From Branchiostoma floridae (taxonomy: Eukaryota > Chordata > Leptocardii > Amphioxiformes > Branchiostomatidae): DNA of 64,000 bases. Numbering within the stretch: the first letter of the stretch is position 1; every line of letters begins with the position of its first letter. A program made the position numbers and the translations under genes. Positions 10,890-23,522 of this stretch are shown piece by piece. Location of the stretch: assembly GCF_000003815.2 (NCBI RefSeq), contig NC_049992.1, positions 9,216,567 to 9,280,566 on the forward strand, in the 5' to 3' direction. The notes under the pieces were generated by a model. That model had not been told where the DNA came from, searched no databases, and saw only the letters and a program-made list of their open reading frames with translations.

Positions 10890-12080
10890 AATGGTACCGT
10901 GGGACCAATCTGAAAGTGTAATGTATATTTTCGTAGTTTCAAGCCTCGCCGAATGACAGAATGTGCAAATTTGAAAATCCTTTCTATCTGTTTAATGTTA
11001 TGTTAAGCTAAGCTTCGCATTGGCAAAGAAATGGCTAATACAGCACCGGTAGCCTACTTAAGAAAAACCGCCACATAAAACAACTCTTCTGTACCTAAAG
11101 CTACGGGTTATTACCAAGTCTAATGAAGAGAAAACGATTGATAGAAAAAATGAGCAGCTGCTTTTTATACCAACTACCAGTGGGAAGTCTTCAATTGAGT
11201 CTTTTCCAGTTCTTTGAATCAGTCGACAACAAAGAATTGAAATATTTTCAAGTAATCATCTCTGTGTGTTGCTACGTGAAAGCACAGCAAGACATACAAC
11301 CCTTGACTGAGTTCATTGTTAAGGCATCCTTGGAAGGGAATTAAGGGTTCTTAAGGGTAGCAATCGTGTTGTGTAGTTAGTAAGGGTAATGAAACGAGAC
11401 GTATTTTTTGGTTACTTAGCGTCCCTTGATGTCTGTATTCAAGATGACGTCAAGCTATGCACAGGAAATGATGACGTATGAAGAAATAGCTTTACATGTT
11501 TGAAGTGTGCTGTTCACGCGACCTGGACTTGTTTGTGAATTAACACAGTCAGTTATGTCCACGACATTGATTTTAGGTGGCCCACTCAAGGATATAAACC
11601 AAATACGGATTATGTTCTAGAATCTCGGAAGTCGAGATCTTGATGCCAAACTATTTAGCACTCTCTACCAGTAGGGCTTTTTAGAAGATCTTTATTGCAT
11701 TCGCGATATGTTTCTTGCAATTGTGTACGAGGTCCCGTGTTTTTTTCTACTCTGCTGTACATCAGCGCTAGCCAAACCGACACTTCGAAAACTGTGATCT
11801 TATCCAGTTAATCATGTCTTTAAAACATGTACCCATAGATCTTAACATTGTTCTTATGACACAAGCTTCATGATAAGTTGAAGGGGCCGTCCCGTCAGTG
11901 AAAATGTGGGAGGGGGGTAATAGAAGAAGAAGAAGAACTTCATTGCACGACAATTGTAAAGGATACAATATATGGAGCCTTGTACATATAATACAAACAG
12001 AACAGTTTAACTACATGAGTTGCTAATATCTAAAATCTAAGAGACCTATCTATTTTGCGAATGGATAATATGTCAGTGCG
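10890..12080. other. Intergenic, no gene seen
   Basis: Small ORFs such as 11123-11344 show no domain. Nothing else recognised. Confidence 0.4.
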
Positions 12081-12082
12081 GA

Positions 12083-12362
12083 TGGGGGGGGGGGGGGTCG
12101 TCAGTGCAGGAATGGGGGGGGGGGGTCAGTACTGGTGTGGGTGGATGGCTGTCCTTCAATGCAAATTGGGTAGGTTGACGGTCCTTTAGTGCAGTTTTGG
12201 GAAATTGACGGTACCCGTCCCTCCATGAAGGTGTGTGTGTTTCAAGGGGGGGGGGGGGGGCGTCCATTCAAAATTTTTTTTTTTCGGGGGGGGGAAAAGG
12301 GGGACCCCCCCATCCAATTTTGGGGGGTTTAACGGCCCTTCAGGATGTTTGGGGGAATGGGG
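12083..12362. repeat. G-tract-rich low-complexity sequence next to a 100-N gap
   Basis: Repeated GGTCA/CCTTCA-like units with poly-G runs at about 12084-12097, 12115-12126 and 12245-12260, ending in GGGGAATGGGG where an exactly 100-base gap (12363-12462, probably of arbitrary size) begins. Confidence 0.8.
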
Positions 12363-12469
12363 NNNNNNNNNNNNNNNNNNNNNNNNNNNNNNNNNNNNNN
12401 NNNNNNNNNNNNNNNNNNNNNNNNNNNNNNNNNNNNNNNNNNNNNNNNNNNNNNNNNNNNNNTGATTCT

Positions 12470-12715
12470 CAGGTGTTTTGAGAGTCTTGGAACACCTGCT
12501 AAGGGCACCCCGTCGGGTCGCGTTGGGCCAATGATTACTTCGTTATTTTGGCATACAATTGTCCAATAACTACTGTATTAAAACGTAATAAGGTGTTAAA
12601 CGTGCTGAGGTGTTTTGAGAGTCTTGAAACACCTGTGACGGACTCCCCGTCGGTTTGCGGTGGACTACAAAGTTCCAATGGGTCGTTATTTTGCATAACT
12701 ACCGAATTAAAGGTA
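12470..12715. repeat. Two-copy tandem repeat with internal hairpin
   Basis: GGTGTTTTGAGAGTCTTG followed by AACACCTG occurs at 12473 and 12609. Each copy can fold (AGGTGTTT with AAACACCT). Each is followed by CCCCGTCGG and a TTCGTTATTTTGCATA or GTCGTTATTTTGCATA block. The period is about 135 bp. Confidence 0.7.
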
Positions 12716-15700
12716 CGAACTTTTCACGCCCTTCTCCCAATTTCGTACAAACATGACAGCATTGCAAGCAAAGTTAAACATTTCATGATAATTTCAGTCT
12801 ATATTTTGCGTTGTTTTTGTTGTTTATTTTCAGTCGTTTGTGATCAGAGGTTCGTTGACTGTTCCGTTTTAACGATCATTATATCTTGACATGTAAGATA
12901 TATTGCGTAATTATGAAAGTAGATTTTTTAATGAGGCGTTATCTATATGTCTTGTCTACTTTCCCAACCATTGACTATTTCTTCGAATTATTCAGACCAT
13001 TTGTTTCATTTTTTTTTACATTACGCTGTTGTTTGTCTTTATGTATCTTAGACAACTAAAAAACAAGAAGATCTAACGCAAGCAAGAAAATTGATGAGAC
13101 AATCAATGAAGACAACAGTTCTATCATTGTCTTACAGGTGTGATACAAGAGCACCATAAAGGGACTAGCTGTCCCGCCCACAGCGGGGGGATGCAAGATG
13201 GATTTTTGGTTTCTTTGATAAGACAACGTGCTCACACCTGTTTCTGAGGATCTTTAGAAAGATAAAGGACGTTCAGAGATCTTAACTCTCCTTGGAATGA
13301 TAAAACATTCAAGAATATGACTATCATTTCGTCCACAGGTCGAGCTATTTCCCTTGAAGGAATCTTGCAATTCTACCATTAATATCTGGAATTTGCTTTT
13401 CCTCCTTCCTAAAGTTTACTGAATGTTTTTTTTCCAGAACCTTTCGTGCTTCTTTCATATTCTGTATCATTTCAGCGAAGTCGTTTGGTCCTGCCGCGAT
13501 ATTTCAAACGGGATTCCTACTGGAAAAAAGCGTGTGCTATGCACTTTCATTCCCAAGTAATTCCAAGACATCCACGAACAATTCCAACCTCGTAGGCTTC
13601 AAACAAATGTAGGTGTTTTAGTCATGATGACATACCGTCGTAAACTCTTTGTGTCAGGAATTTGCCATCATAGCAAACATCTGTTGTAACAAGTCGGACA
13701 ATGAAGCGATCATCACAACAAATGCTGCTTTCGGATGACCACAAAATTACTGTTATTTTCCATGATTATCTCCCATGGCATCTCCCCCGTGAGTGTTGTA
13801 AAATGATAGGTCTTCAAACCGACGACTCCGCCCTGTTCGAGATTTTGAAAGACATGAACTTTTGACACCACTGAAAAGGAGAAACACCTGTTCACACACA
13901 AGGGAACAACAATTTAAGGCATGAAATGTTACAAAATACAAAATACTATAAACTACTAATAAAGTACTGTGCAATTTTCCCCATATTAGAAACTCTCTCT
14001 CTCTCTCTTCCTTCTCGGTCTTCTGTTTTTCTTAGTGTTTCATTCACTGTTATGTCTGTCCATTCTCTGATATTATCCTCTCACCTTTTCCGTTGCGCAT
14101 TGTGTTGTATCCTCCCTGGACGGTTCCATGTATGTAACATGATAGTAAATGATGTCGCACTGAAAGGTTAGATGGTGTTGTGTAGGCATTATTAGGTTGT
14201 GATCGAGTCTTCATTGGCTAAAGTAGATAAATGACCACTCAATTATCTGAAGACGTCTCAAAAGTATCAAAACACACCTGAATGCAGAGTGACCCTTTGA
14301 CCGCGAGCAAGGGAAGATTTCGATCACTTGAAGATCCTTGGTGAAGCAATGCTTGGAGAATAGAAGTTAACGATTTAGGCCTGAATTGAAACTTGCTGTG
14401 GAATAAAACAGACATTTGTGTCAACTTCAGTGATACTTATTATACTAATAAACACATTCAGGCTCTATCAGAATAAGTTAAGGCAAACAATTGCAAATGG
14501 AGTAATAAATACATCCAATGGCAGTGATTTTAACGTTAATTCTTATCCTTTAGAAAGATTTGTATCTTAAAACATTCTCCACTACGTACTATTTATAGGT
14601 TCCCCGTCTTCTTTGTGTCTCTCGTGTTGTGTGTATCCAAGTGACTAGCTTTAGCCTAGGTCCCTTGTTTCCTCGCAAATGATTTTTTTTAAAGTTTAGC
14701 ATTCGTGTAGTTTCTAATGCATGATCAAAGTGTGCTTGAATTAACTGTATGCGTAGGATATCGCTGAATGGCTGTTGTATGGGGTTGAACTGACACATCA
14801 AAGTGTCTATAAGGTCACGAGAGGTCACAACACACGTGCATGGGTCACTGAATTTACTCGGATATTAATAATCACCTATTTGTAAAAAAAAACCCGAGGG
14901 ATAATCGCAAGTACATGTAGTATGAAATAATGATACCAGATACAGTGATATTAACAAATGGTACCTACCAGGAGTACCTACACTAAGATAACACATAAAG
15001 TAAAGTTAGATACTAAGATACAGAAATACTTCTGTAAAACGTAGCTTAACCAAATGATGATGTTTCCTATAGACCGTTTATGTATAACGTTATATCAATA
15101 TATAGATTTATGTACACCAAAAGTACTAGATCTAAAATGAATATCACATTCATATGTATTTTCCGGTGTATTTCATAAACATAAGACTAGAAAGAACACG
15201 ATGAGTTGCGGCATAATGCTTTTTAAGTTTTAATAAAAATACAGGATACATTTCAGAGCTAAATCATTTATCATCAATGCGGACGGACGTCAATAGAGGG
15301 CAACAATGACAGGGACTGTGGGAAAAGCCGGACTACAGTACATTCAATTACACACATCGCTACCCACGGGACAGGGCGCATTCAAACCGTCTTTCTCAGA
15401 ATCACGCACTGTGCGATGTCTGTTGTGCTTTCGGGATATAATTAAATCATGTAAAGATCTATCATTCGATACAATAAAGGCCAAGACTAGTGAGTAGAAG
15501 GTATAAACATACATGAGAGAGAATAAAGCATAAAACCAAAATGAAAATTGCAACGTACATGTATGTGTGATGGTAGTTTCATCACCATATTTGTGAGTCT
15601 TGCCGACATCATGTTTGAACTTTGAATACAGAAAATACATATAGATGTTTATATTTAGACAAAATTTATATCCCCCTTAAACTCAAGTACTATTATTTTA

Positions 15701-16100
15701 GGAATATCATTTTAAACGAACAGTGTATAGAGCAGTTCAGGACTTATAGAGGAAAGGCATTGATGCACTATTAATGACAAGGAAAGCAATCTATTTGTTA
15801 CCCAACTGAACACTTTTATTGATTGAGAAACAACTTTTTTAAAAACTAATACCGGATCCAGGATCTATACAGATTTACATATCTGTCTAAAATAGTGTGC
15901 TTAAAGGTTGACTTTCGGTTTTCAATTCTAAACCGCCACCTAAGGTAAACTTTTCCTTTGAAGTAGGAAGATATAGACCTTTATATCTACAAAGTCACGT
16001 GAAAAATGCGTGAAGAATTCGAATGTAAACAGTTTGTCAGTAAAATATCGAAGGATCAGAAGAAAGCAAAACCCCATATCGGAAAAAAAATATTTCAGAA
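12716..16100. other. Intergenic, no gene seen
   Basis: AT-rich DNA with only short, domain-free ORFs. A short (TC)n run lies at about 13992-14008. No tRNA, rRNA or recognisable transposon ends found. Confidence 0.4.
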
Positions 16101-16259
16101 TTATTCAATCAGACAGTTTTTTTTTATGACGGAGACTAACACCGCACTACGGTCTATCACAATGTTGTATCTTTGAATAAAAGAAAGGGCCTTAAAGTTG
16201 TTGATCCTGCATATATATATCCACTTCTTGAAAAGATCCGACCACGTAGCAAAATACGG

Positions 16260-17320
16260 GGTTAAGCGTACATTATGAAAACGGACAGCCATGTCGGACT
16301 CTGCGGTGAGGAACATTTGTGAGTCGGACCCACTGGAAGTTACACAAAGGAGGGTCAGGTGCACATAATGTGGGGCGTTCCGAACTTCTCCACAATAGGG
16401 AAGGGTAGAATCAAAGCACCAACAACACAGACTTGATTAGAAACCACTACACAAAGGGCAGGGAACCACAGAGCTGGGTTAGTCTGAGGGCAGAAGGTGC
16501 TGTGTTTGGAAGTAGAGGTCAAATATTACACAAAGGAGTTTACTTAACCTCAGATTCAATTGGACAGGAGACCTGACTGTGGAGCGTGAGTTCTGGGGTT
16601 TGGCCACGCGAACTGTTGGAGAGCGGACAAAACGGCGGCACGGGGGCAAAACTTACAGGAAATGTGGTCACTTTTGTGTAGTATGTATACTATAGGATGC
16701 AAAGAGTCTTTATGTAAAGAAACCGTCACAACTATTGCATAAGTCGCAGGCTGTGTTCGCCTTGAATTGTTGTTTTTTTTTGCATCGGAAGAAGCCTTTT
16801 TGCTCAAACGTTGAAGCTGAGAAGCTTTTCCGTAAAATAGAGCCGTTTTTATGAGTCAGAAAAGACTCCCTTAATGTGCTGAACTATCAGATTCTCTTTG
16901 TCCGGAGGTTGGATAATTTTCCATTTTCCCACGAGAATGTTCACCCATAAAGCCAGACAGGAAGTTTCTCAACCGACGATATCTGAAAGAAAATTTCCAT
17001 CTAAACTGAAAGAAGAAAAGAGACACAACATCGTCATGATAAATGTCCCGCCGCTGAACAAATATCTATAGAAGACGGCGTCAAATCTGCCACATCTTCC
17101 ATCATCACCACACCAACGTGTCTCTCAGCGCTTGCACACAGGAAAAATGGTTTCCAGCCTCGCTGTGTGCGTCTCTCCCAGTGATGATCTATGTTATCAT
17201 AAACATGCCGCCACCTGTTGAGCCGCTAGTGTGAAAAGTCTTTGTGTCAGACATGGAGCGGGGAAGAAGCTAGAATCGGTCCTGAATGAAATCTGACACC
17301 GTAACATCTTGAATTAAACC
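16260..17320. repeat. Copy A of a ~1-kb duplicated segment (inverted to 34338-35325)
   Basis: 16355-16650 and 16800-17320 match the reverse complement of 34338-35325 almost base for base; the middle (16650-16800) is clearly diverged. The left part (16262-16648) also matches 44262-44646 nearly exactly in direct orientation. The ORF at 16101-16364 on - lies in it and has no domain. It is either a young mobile element with a variable core or a segmental duplication. Confidence 0.8.
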
Positions 17321-18490
17321 TTTTCTTTCCACAGACAAGTAGTTTTGAAACCCTTTATGTTCCTGTCAGCACAAAAGATGAACCTGGGAGAAGAGACGGC
17401 ATGGAGTGATGATTGCGACTCGGAGCTGTGAGAATAGCCAAATAAAGGACAAAAAGACAGAATACAACAATGAATGCATCCTTTTATTTGTCCACACCCA
17501 ATGAATGCCACATGAAATGGACACCTACGAAAATTTAAGGTAGATGTTATATAGTAAGGAAACATTAGTTATGGATACATTTCTAATACTTACTAAAATG
17601 TTGCAATCAGATTAATCATAATAGTATCAATCTGATTAGAATCAATAACTGATAAGATTGGAATGCTTATCAATTGTGTTTCAAGATTACAGTATTTGGT
17701 ACCTCATCTTTAATTTATGAAGTGCTAGATAACTTATGAAGTGTAGATAATGTAGAAGCGTGTTAGCCATAGTTGCCGTGATGTCGACAAAAAATCAACG
17801 AACTAACGACTTATCGGGTGTGTTTTGTTATTGGTTTATAGCCTATTGTCTATTCGGCCAATTTCTACCATTCCCAACGACATGTAGACCCTCGTACAGG
17901 CTAATTAGTTTACGCTGATTGTGCTTAGGGAGGGGCGTTTTGAGTCCTTCAGCTTGTGGTCACCCTAGCTGTTTCATCTGGACACCGTCTTCGGGAAAGA
18001 GGGTGCCGTCAGGATTATTTTAGAAATCTGTAGACCTTGATTTCAGTCTCTGTGAGCTCTTGATTTCAATGCCAAGATATGTGTGTATGACCAAATATGT
18101 AACGTTACGGGCATTTGCCCCATAACTCCTCTTCTGTCCGTCCATGACAGTCACTTTTGAAAAGCACACAAAGCGTTCTGCTCGCACCGAGCATTTTGTG
18201 TGAAACGTTCACAACAATACAGCGTATGATATGTCGTTATGCAGTCGAGAATGAAGACGACTAGAGTGCTCCACAACACCTGTTCAGTTTGGACTGGCGA
18301 TGACCTCTAAATCCCCTTGGGCTAATCCTTCCCTGAAGGTCAAACTGTACAATTCACAATAGACGCCTTATGCTGAGGATTACGGTGTGAGTTTATCGTC
18401 TGTAAAATCATTTCATATCTGGGATCCGTGATCGGCCGTCACTCAAGAGGAACTGTGTGATTATTTGCTTTGGTGAACAGTGAAATTAGT
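17321..18490. other. Intergenic, no gene seen
   Basis: Short ORFs (17314-17565 on -) without domains. Nothing else recognised. Confidence 0.4.
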
Positions 18491-18499
18491 CGGATGTAA

Positions 18500-18685
18500 T
18501 TCTATTTCGCGGTAGCGGGAAAAAGGACTTTTCGCGATGGTTTAAGTTCGCGGTAGCACCATGCATTGTAGTCTCTTACTGCTACGGAAAAATGTTCGCG
18601 GTGGTTTTAAGTTCGCGGTTTAGCAGCCACAGCGAAAACCGCGAACATTAAACCACAGCAAAGGTTTCTGCATTTACAGTATTTA
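18500..18685. repeat. TTCGCGGT-rich inverted repeat (MITE-like)
   Basis: It contains several TTCGCGG/AGTTCGCGGT motifs and the reverse AAAACCGCGAACATTAAACC, ending ..TTTCTGCATTTACAGTAT. Arms around 18595-18660 pair. It is probably a decayed MITE. Confidence 0.6.
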
Positions 18686-20540
18686 CGAGGCCAATGGTCA
18701 AGCGACCCACCAGTACAAAAAGAAATGGCCAGCAAAAGTGTATTATGGCCACAAAAAAACGGAAAAAAGGCCCCATAGAGCCTGCTATGGAGGTTATCGG
18801 ATGCATACCTGTTTAGTTTTTGCATTGACGATACACTTGTATAGTACTGTAGGAAATATAGCCATAAGAATCTTAGGGTAGTGTATTTCTATTGTTGTCG
18901 AAAGTACATGTACTAGTATTTTCAGATAGTACGACTTTGCCACTGTTAACGCTATCACATTGACGTACAAAAGCATTTACAAGCGTGATACAATGCGTCT
19001 AATAAGGTCATCTAACAGCCATATATAGGGCCAAATTACTAGACTCATTTAACCCAAGTAATAGGAAATTTCCTTCATTATATTCAACAACCAGTTGGCT
19101 AGCTTTCTGGCGGGGCCATCCAAATATGAATATATATAACCATATCTGGCCTAGCGACCGAATGGAAAACTACAGCCATGCATGTTATCCATATTAGCAT
19201 GATCTACCCAACATTATGTTCTTTACTGGTGCTATCTTTGGATAGAAATTGGTGATGATATAGAAATTTTGTCGTTGGAGAGAAAACAAAGTGACTGATT
19301 CCTATAGGAATATAGTCAAGTCATGTTTATTGCACAACGATTGCAACAGGTACAATGTATGGCAAATAAAATGTATCATTAACAACTACAAACTATCTAC
19401 AACAGCATACAACAGTACACTAATCTAACATAACAGAAAATATGGCGGCATAGTGTATTTCACATTGTTAGAACACTACTTCTCTTTTGCATAGCAAGAT
19501 ATGTATATTGGCCTAGGTGGGACATGATAGAAGTACATTGAATGTTTCTCTAGACATGTCATAGTCGAATGAATACTGTACCTGCATTTTTAACTCAGTA
19601 CAGACGCTACCAATCAGGCATTCTAATGACATTCGAATGAGATATATCAGAACCCGGGAATGTATACCAAACCCATTATGATAAGCCATAGTAAATGCGC
19701 CCATTGTAGTGATTGTTGACAACGGTTTAAACATGACCTGTGTATGATCCTTTAAATCTCATCCTCGGGCGATATATTGAACATAGAGGTCTGTTGTTTC
19801 TTCAGACAGGTTTTTAAAACAGGAGAACGTAATCTCGACTAGATCTGAGGACTCCAGGCCACGGCTATCTTTAGGATAATGAGATAAAATAGTTTTTCAT
19901 AGTCTGGAATCGTTTTGTTGTGGATATGTTTATGTCGTGACTATATTTTATAGTCAAACCCGTACAATTGACCACCTCATGATGCATACAACCTTGCCAA
20001 CGTGGCCACTTTGTTTGACAGCCCATTCGATATTCTCCATTGACACAAAAAATAGCCACACCTGCCCCCATATAGGCAAGGTTTTATTGGTCTAGTCAAG
20101 GATTGAAAACTCCTTGGTCCACTGATTGGTCTTCTTGGGTAGTTTTCGTATATTTGGAGGTACAGTATACAGTACTCACTCAATGAGAATGAAGAAAAGA
20201 GTCACAGTATAGACAGGCGGTCACTATCGACACTATTCTAAATGTTTATATCAATGGGAAAATCATATCAACAGGAACGCCGACCAGAAAGTACTAAACA
20301 CATTGACCTTATGCAGGGTGGTCACAAGCATGGGTTTGACTTTACACTTGGCTGCGTTCAGAACTATGCTGGTTATGGGGTTATAGTGGGTTCCATTGAA
20401 AATGGCATTCTTCGTGTTTGCGTATAAGAATTTAGCAAAGGTTCCTAAATGCTGATATTGTTTGAGTTTTTTCGACCATCGCTAGCACAGCTTTTAAGAC
20501 CACAACTCTGTAAGTACGGTACATCATGCAATATCATAAT
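18686..20540. other. Intergenic, no gene seen
   Basis: AT-rich with short ORFs only. No repeat family of this window was recognised. Confidence 0.35.
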
Positions 20541-20559
20541 GCCTCTAAGACCACACATG

Positions 20560-20810
20560 AGGGGGGGGGGGGGGTGTAAGCCCAGCAAATCACCAGAAAA
20601 TTGTTCTACTTCAATTCTAAAGGATTTCCTTGATCTTGAATGAAAGCAGCATTAGCCGTGAAGGCCATATTTTCACGGCCTCTTGACTTTGAATCATCAA
20701 AAAAATTATATGCATAACATTAGCGGTACCCCTCCCACTGTACCACCCAAAGAGGATTGGACCATGGACAGTCACAATCACCCATATGGCAACAAGTTGA
20801 CAGAAAGCTG
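20560..20810. repeat. Dispersed repeat, second copy near 50900-51120
   Basis: ATAACATTAGCGG, CCCTCCCACTGTACCACCCA, AAGAGGATTGGACCATGGAC and CACCCATATGGCAACAAGT are shared with 50990-51120, and CACCAGAAAATT upstream of both. Both copies keep the same + frame (TVPPKEDWTMDSHNHPYGNK), so an old transposon coding fragment is possible. Confidence 0.7.
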
Positions 20811-22555
20811 CTTTGAATTTGATAGTCGACCACAAAGATCTGACTTTGAACTCAACGATTCCGTAATTTTTTTTTTACTTAACTTAGAAAGGAAAATATT
20901 AGTAGTTTTGGCCAGGATAAATTCCTTCACGTACAAAGTTTACCCCCTCCATGCCTGATTTCCATGGTCAATAGCGCTGCATGCAGGGCCAATTTGACCA
21001 CCGCTGAGGCTGTACAATTGGCATTATTTAGCTCAGAATAATGGACTTTACTAACACCAAATCGCGGATGGGCCATTCACGGTTGTTGAAAAGATTAGAG
21101 TTCTTTACTGGAACCAAAGAACGAGAACTCCATATAAAAGATATATTTTCAGATTTTTTTTTCATCAAAGAAGTTCGATCCAAAACCAGCCACTGTAAGA
21201 CGAAACTTGCAGCACTTATCTATTCATATTTTAGGACCAATTGCCAAATATGCTAAACGGAGTAATATGCAGCCTCATATTACAGTAAACGTCAAGTAAA
21301 AAAAAACAAACAAACACTGACTTATACATCTGTATTAGTAAAATAAATTCGACTGTGGTTTAAAACACAAGAAGAATTGAACGAAGAATATTATTTCTTA
21401 ACAAAGACCAGTGCTATACCTTCCAAAAATTTATAAGTAATCCCGATATTTTCTTGTCAAAACTCAGAACAACTTTTTGTTTGCTCTTAGTACTTTAAAA
21501 GCGTCCAGAGGTTTTAAAGTTCTTACTGCAGCAACACATACACACACACGCGCGCGCGCAAACAAATGGACCCAGAACTGTACCTCCATTTCTCATCGAG
21601 GTAAAAGAAAAGCTCGACCTTGCCACCACCTCTTTAGCAACGTTTTATTTCTTTCCCCATCTGCCACCAATTGGAAAACACTCTCACCTTTGCCCCTTCT
21701 CACAGTAAATTGCCAACCTCTTAACAGTTGGCACAAGTTGGACACAATATGGCGGAACAATGGTACGGTGGTAGGCCATGCTCACAACACTCACCCCCTT
21801 GTGTCTTGTGCCTTATTTTGACCTATTCAAAAGAAGAATTAACCCATGTGAACTTGCACTTGGCTTCTAGGGTTATATTTGATTCAATTATGGCAGAGAA
21901 GTCTTGAACTTCGCAGTAAATGAAGTGCCCTGGACCTTATATCAGTAGAAAAGGGTAACAGATTGTCGTTGAAGAGCTCTGAAATAGCCGTTTTGTCATC
22001 AATCATTGGGCGATACAAACTTCCTGCGTAGAGAGATTGAAAAGATTATAATGATTAATCCATCAAATATCTGGTCTTTTCATGGCATTCCTCTAGAACC
22101 ATGCACTGTGTGTACGTTTCATGGTGGTTAAATGAGCAAAACGGTTTAAGAAAAAGTTACTCTTGTCCTGCTTATGCGCTTCAAAGAATAGTGTCTACCA
22201 AAGGATCCTATTAAAACCCAACTACACTTGGGGTAGAAAATGAGTGAATTGATAAGAAATGCATATCTGTTTTTATTGTTATTGCGGTGTGTGGTCTACC
22301 ACCTATGAAGAACAATTTAGAGGCATAGGGACTGAATCCACAATTTTTAAATTTCTATATCCTGCGCAATACAATGTATATAACTAAAGAAACGATGGAT
22401 CTTGTATGCTATCATTTTTATACCGTATGTTATAAATGATTTTAATATATAATGCATTATGGTTGCCCATGATATTTTTACATTCTTAAAATTTCAAATT
22501 ATGAGTGTCAATCTTCAAATAGATATAACGGGTTGTATGTTACCTTTTACGTAAA
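20811..22555. other. Intergenic, no gene seen
   Basis: Short ORFs only (21041-21256, 21477-21821), no domain. A small CA/CG repeat lies at 21536-21560. Confidence 0.35.
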
Positions 22556-22557
22556 TA

Positions 22558-23262
22558 GAGTCCATTCCAAGACACCATGAGGGTTTTTAGGCGATATTTA
22601 TAATTAGTCTGAATCATTTTGAATAAAAGAATATCTGAACCACAATAATTAAATTATTTTCAAAAAATTGACTAAGAAAATACTAATTTCTTTGAATTTC
22701 TTTGAATATTTTAGAAACACTTTGAAAGTAAAAGTACAAAAACATTTTTATTTAGAATAATTGTGAAACCTCTCTGTTATTATTTCACATTTACAAATAT
22801 TTACAAAAAATGGTAAACCTGGCCAAATGGTAAAATTAGTTTATTGCCCCCATAAAAGTAAGCCCTATTGTTGCATCAGTATATTTTTAGATTTCACTGC
22901 TGGGCACTGGTGGATCCTTTGTGGTGGGCCATTGTTGCATGGCACCCAACCATACTTTGCAAGGATGTGTGAATTGCTATCTTCCCAGCCCACCGAACCA
23001 TTTGCAAAAATGGTAGAAAATGGTACAAAATGGTAAATAATGGTAGAATGCTGTTATCATTATTTAGAAACCATCAGAAGTATCCAATTCCACACCATGA
23101 ATATTTCCAAAGTTTTACAGGACCAGGGAAATATTTATAAAGTTGAAACAGTGTTAAAAATATTTCTGAAGTATCAAATGTCCTAGACATATAATTACAA
23201 AACTTTAAAATCAATTCTAAACAATGGCAACAAACATCCGCATGGTGTCTTGGAATGGACTC
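22558..23262. mobile_element. Non-autonomous DNA transposon, 22-bp TIR, TA target site
   Basis: 705 bp bounded by GAGTCCATTCCAAGACACCA(TG) and its exact reverse complement, with TA on both outer sides (22556-22557, 23263-23264). The interior is AT-rich with GGTAAAATGGTAAA-type motifs and no transposase. The TA duplication suggests Tc1/mariner-type mobilisation. Confidence 0.85.
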
Positions 23263-23522
23263 TAGGCAAATGGAAAATACGTTAATCCAAAGCTTAACGA
23301 TGTAGATATTAGTCGAATGTATGAAGGAATCGGGTACTTAGACCCTACGTAGGCTAGGTAGATGCTATTTCGTGTTTGATGTTCGGAAGTTTTGTTGTAT
23401 TGTGTTTCTTGTCCAACGATTTCGCGCCACTTTTCCTTCATGGAAAACTTGTAGTCACAAAACCTGTAATTTTCAGCCTCCTTCGTAGTCGTAGATCTTT
23501 TGGGAGCGCTGGCGTTTATCTA

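Noticed and set aside
10350-10956. Long frames rich in Thr-His, Ser-Leu or Val-Cys
   Set aside because: Translations of the (CT)n/(CA)n microsatellite.
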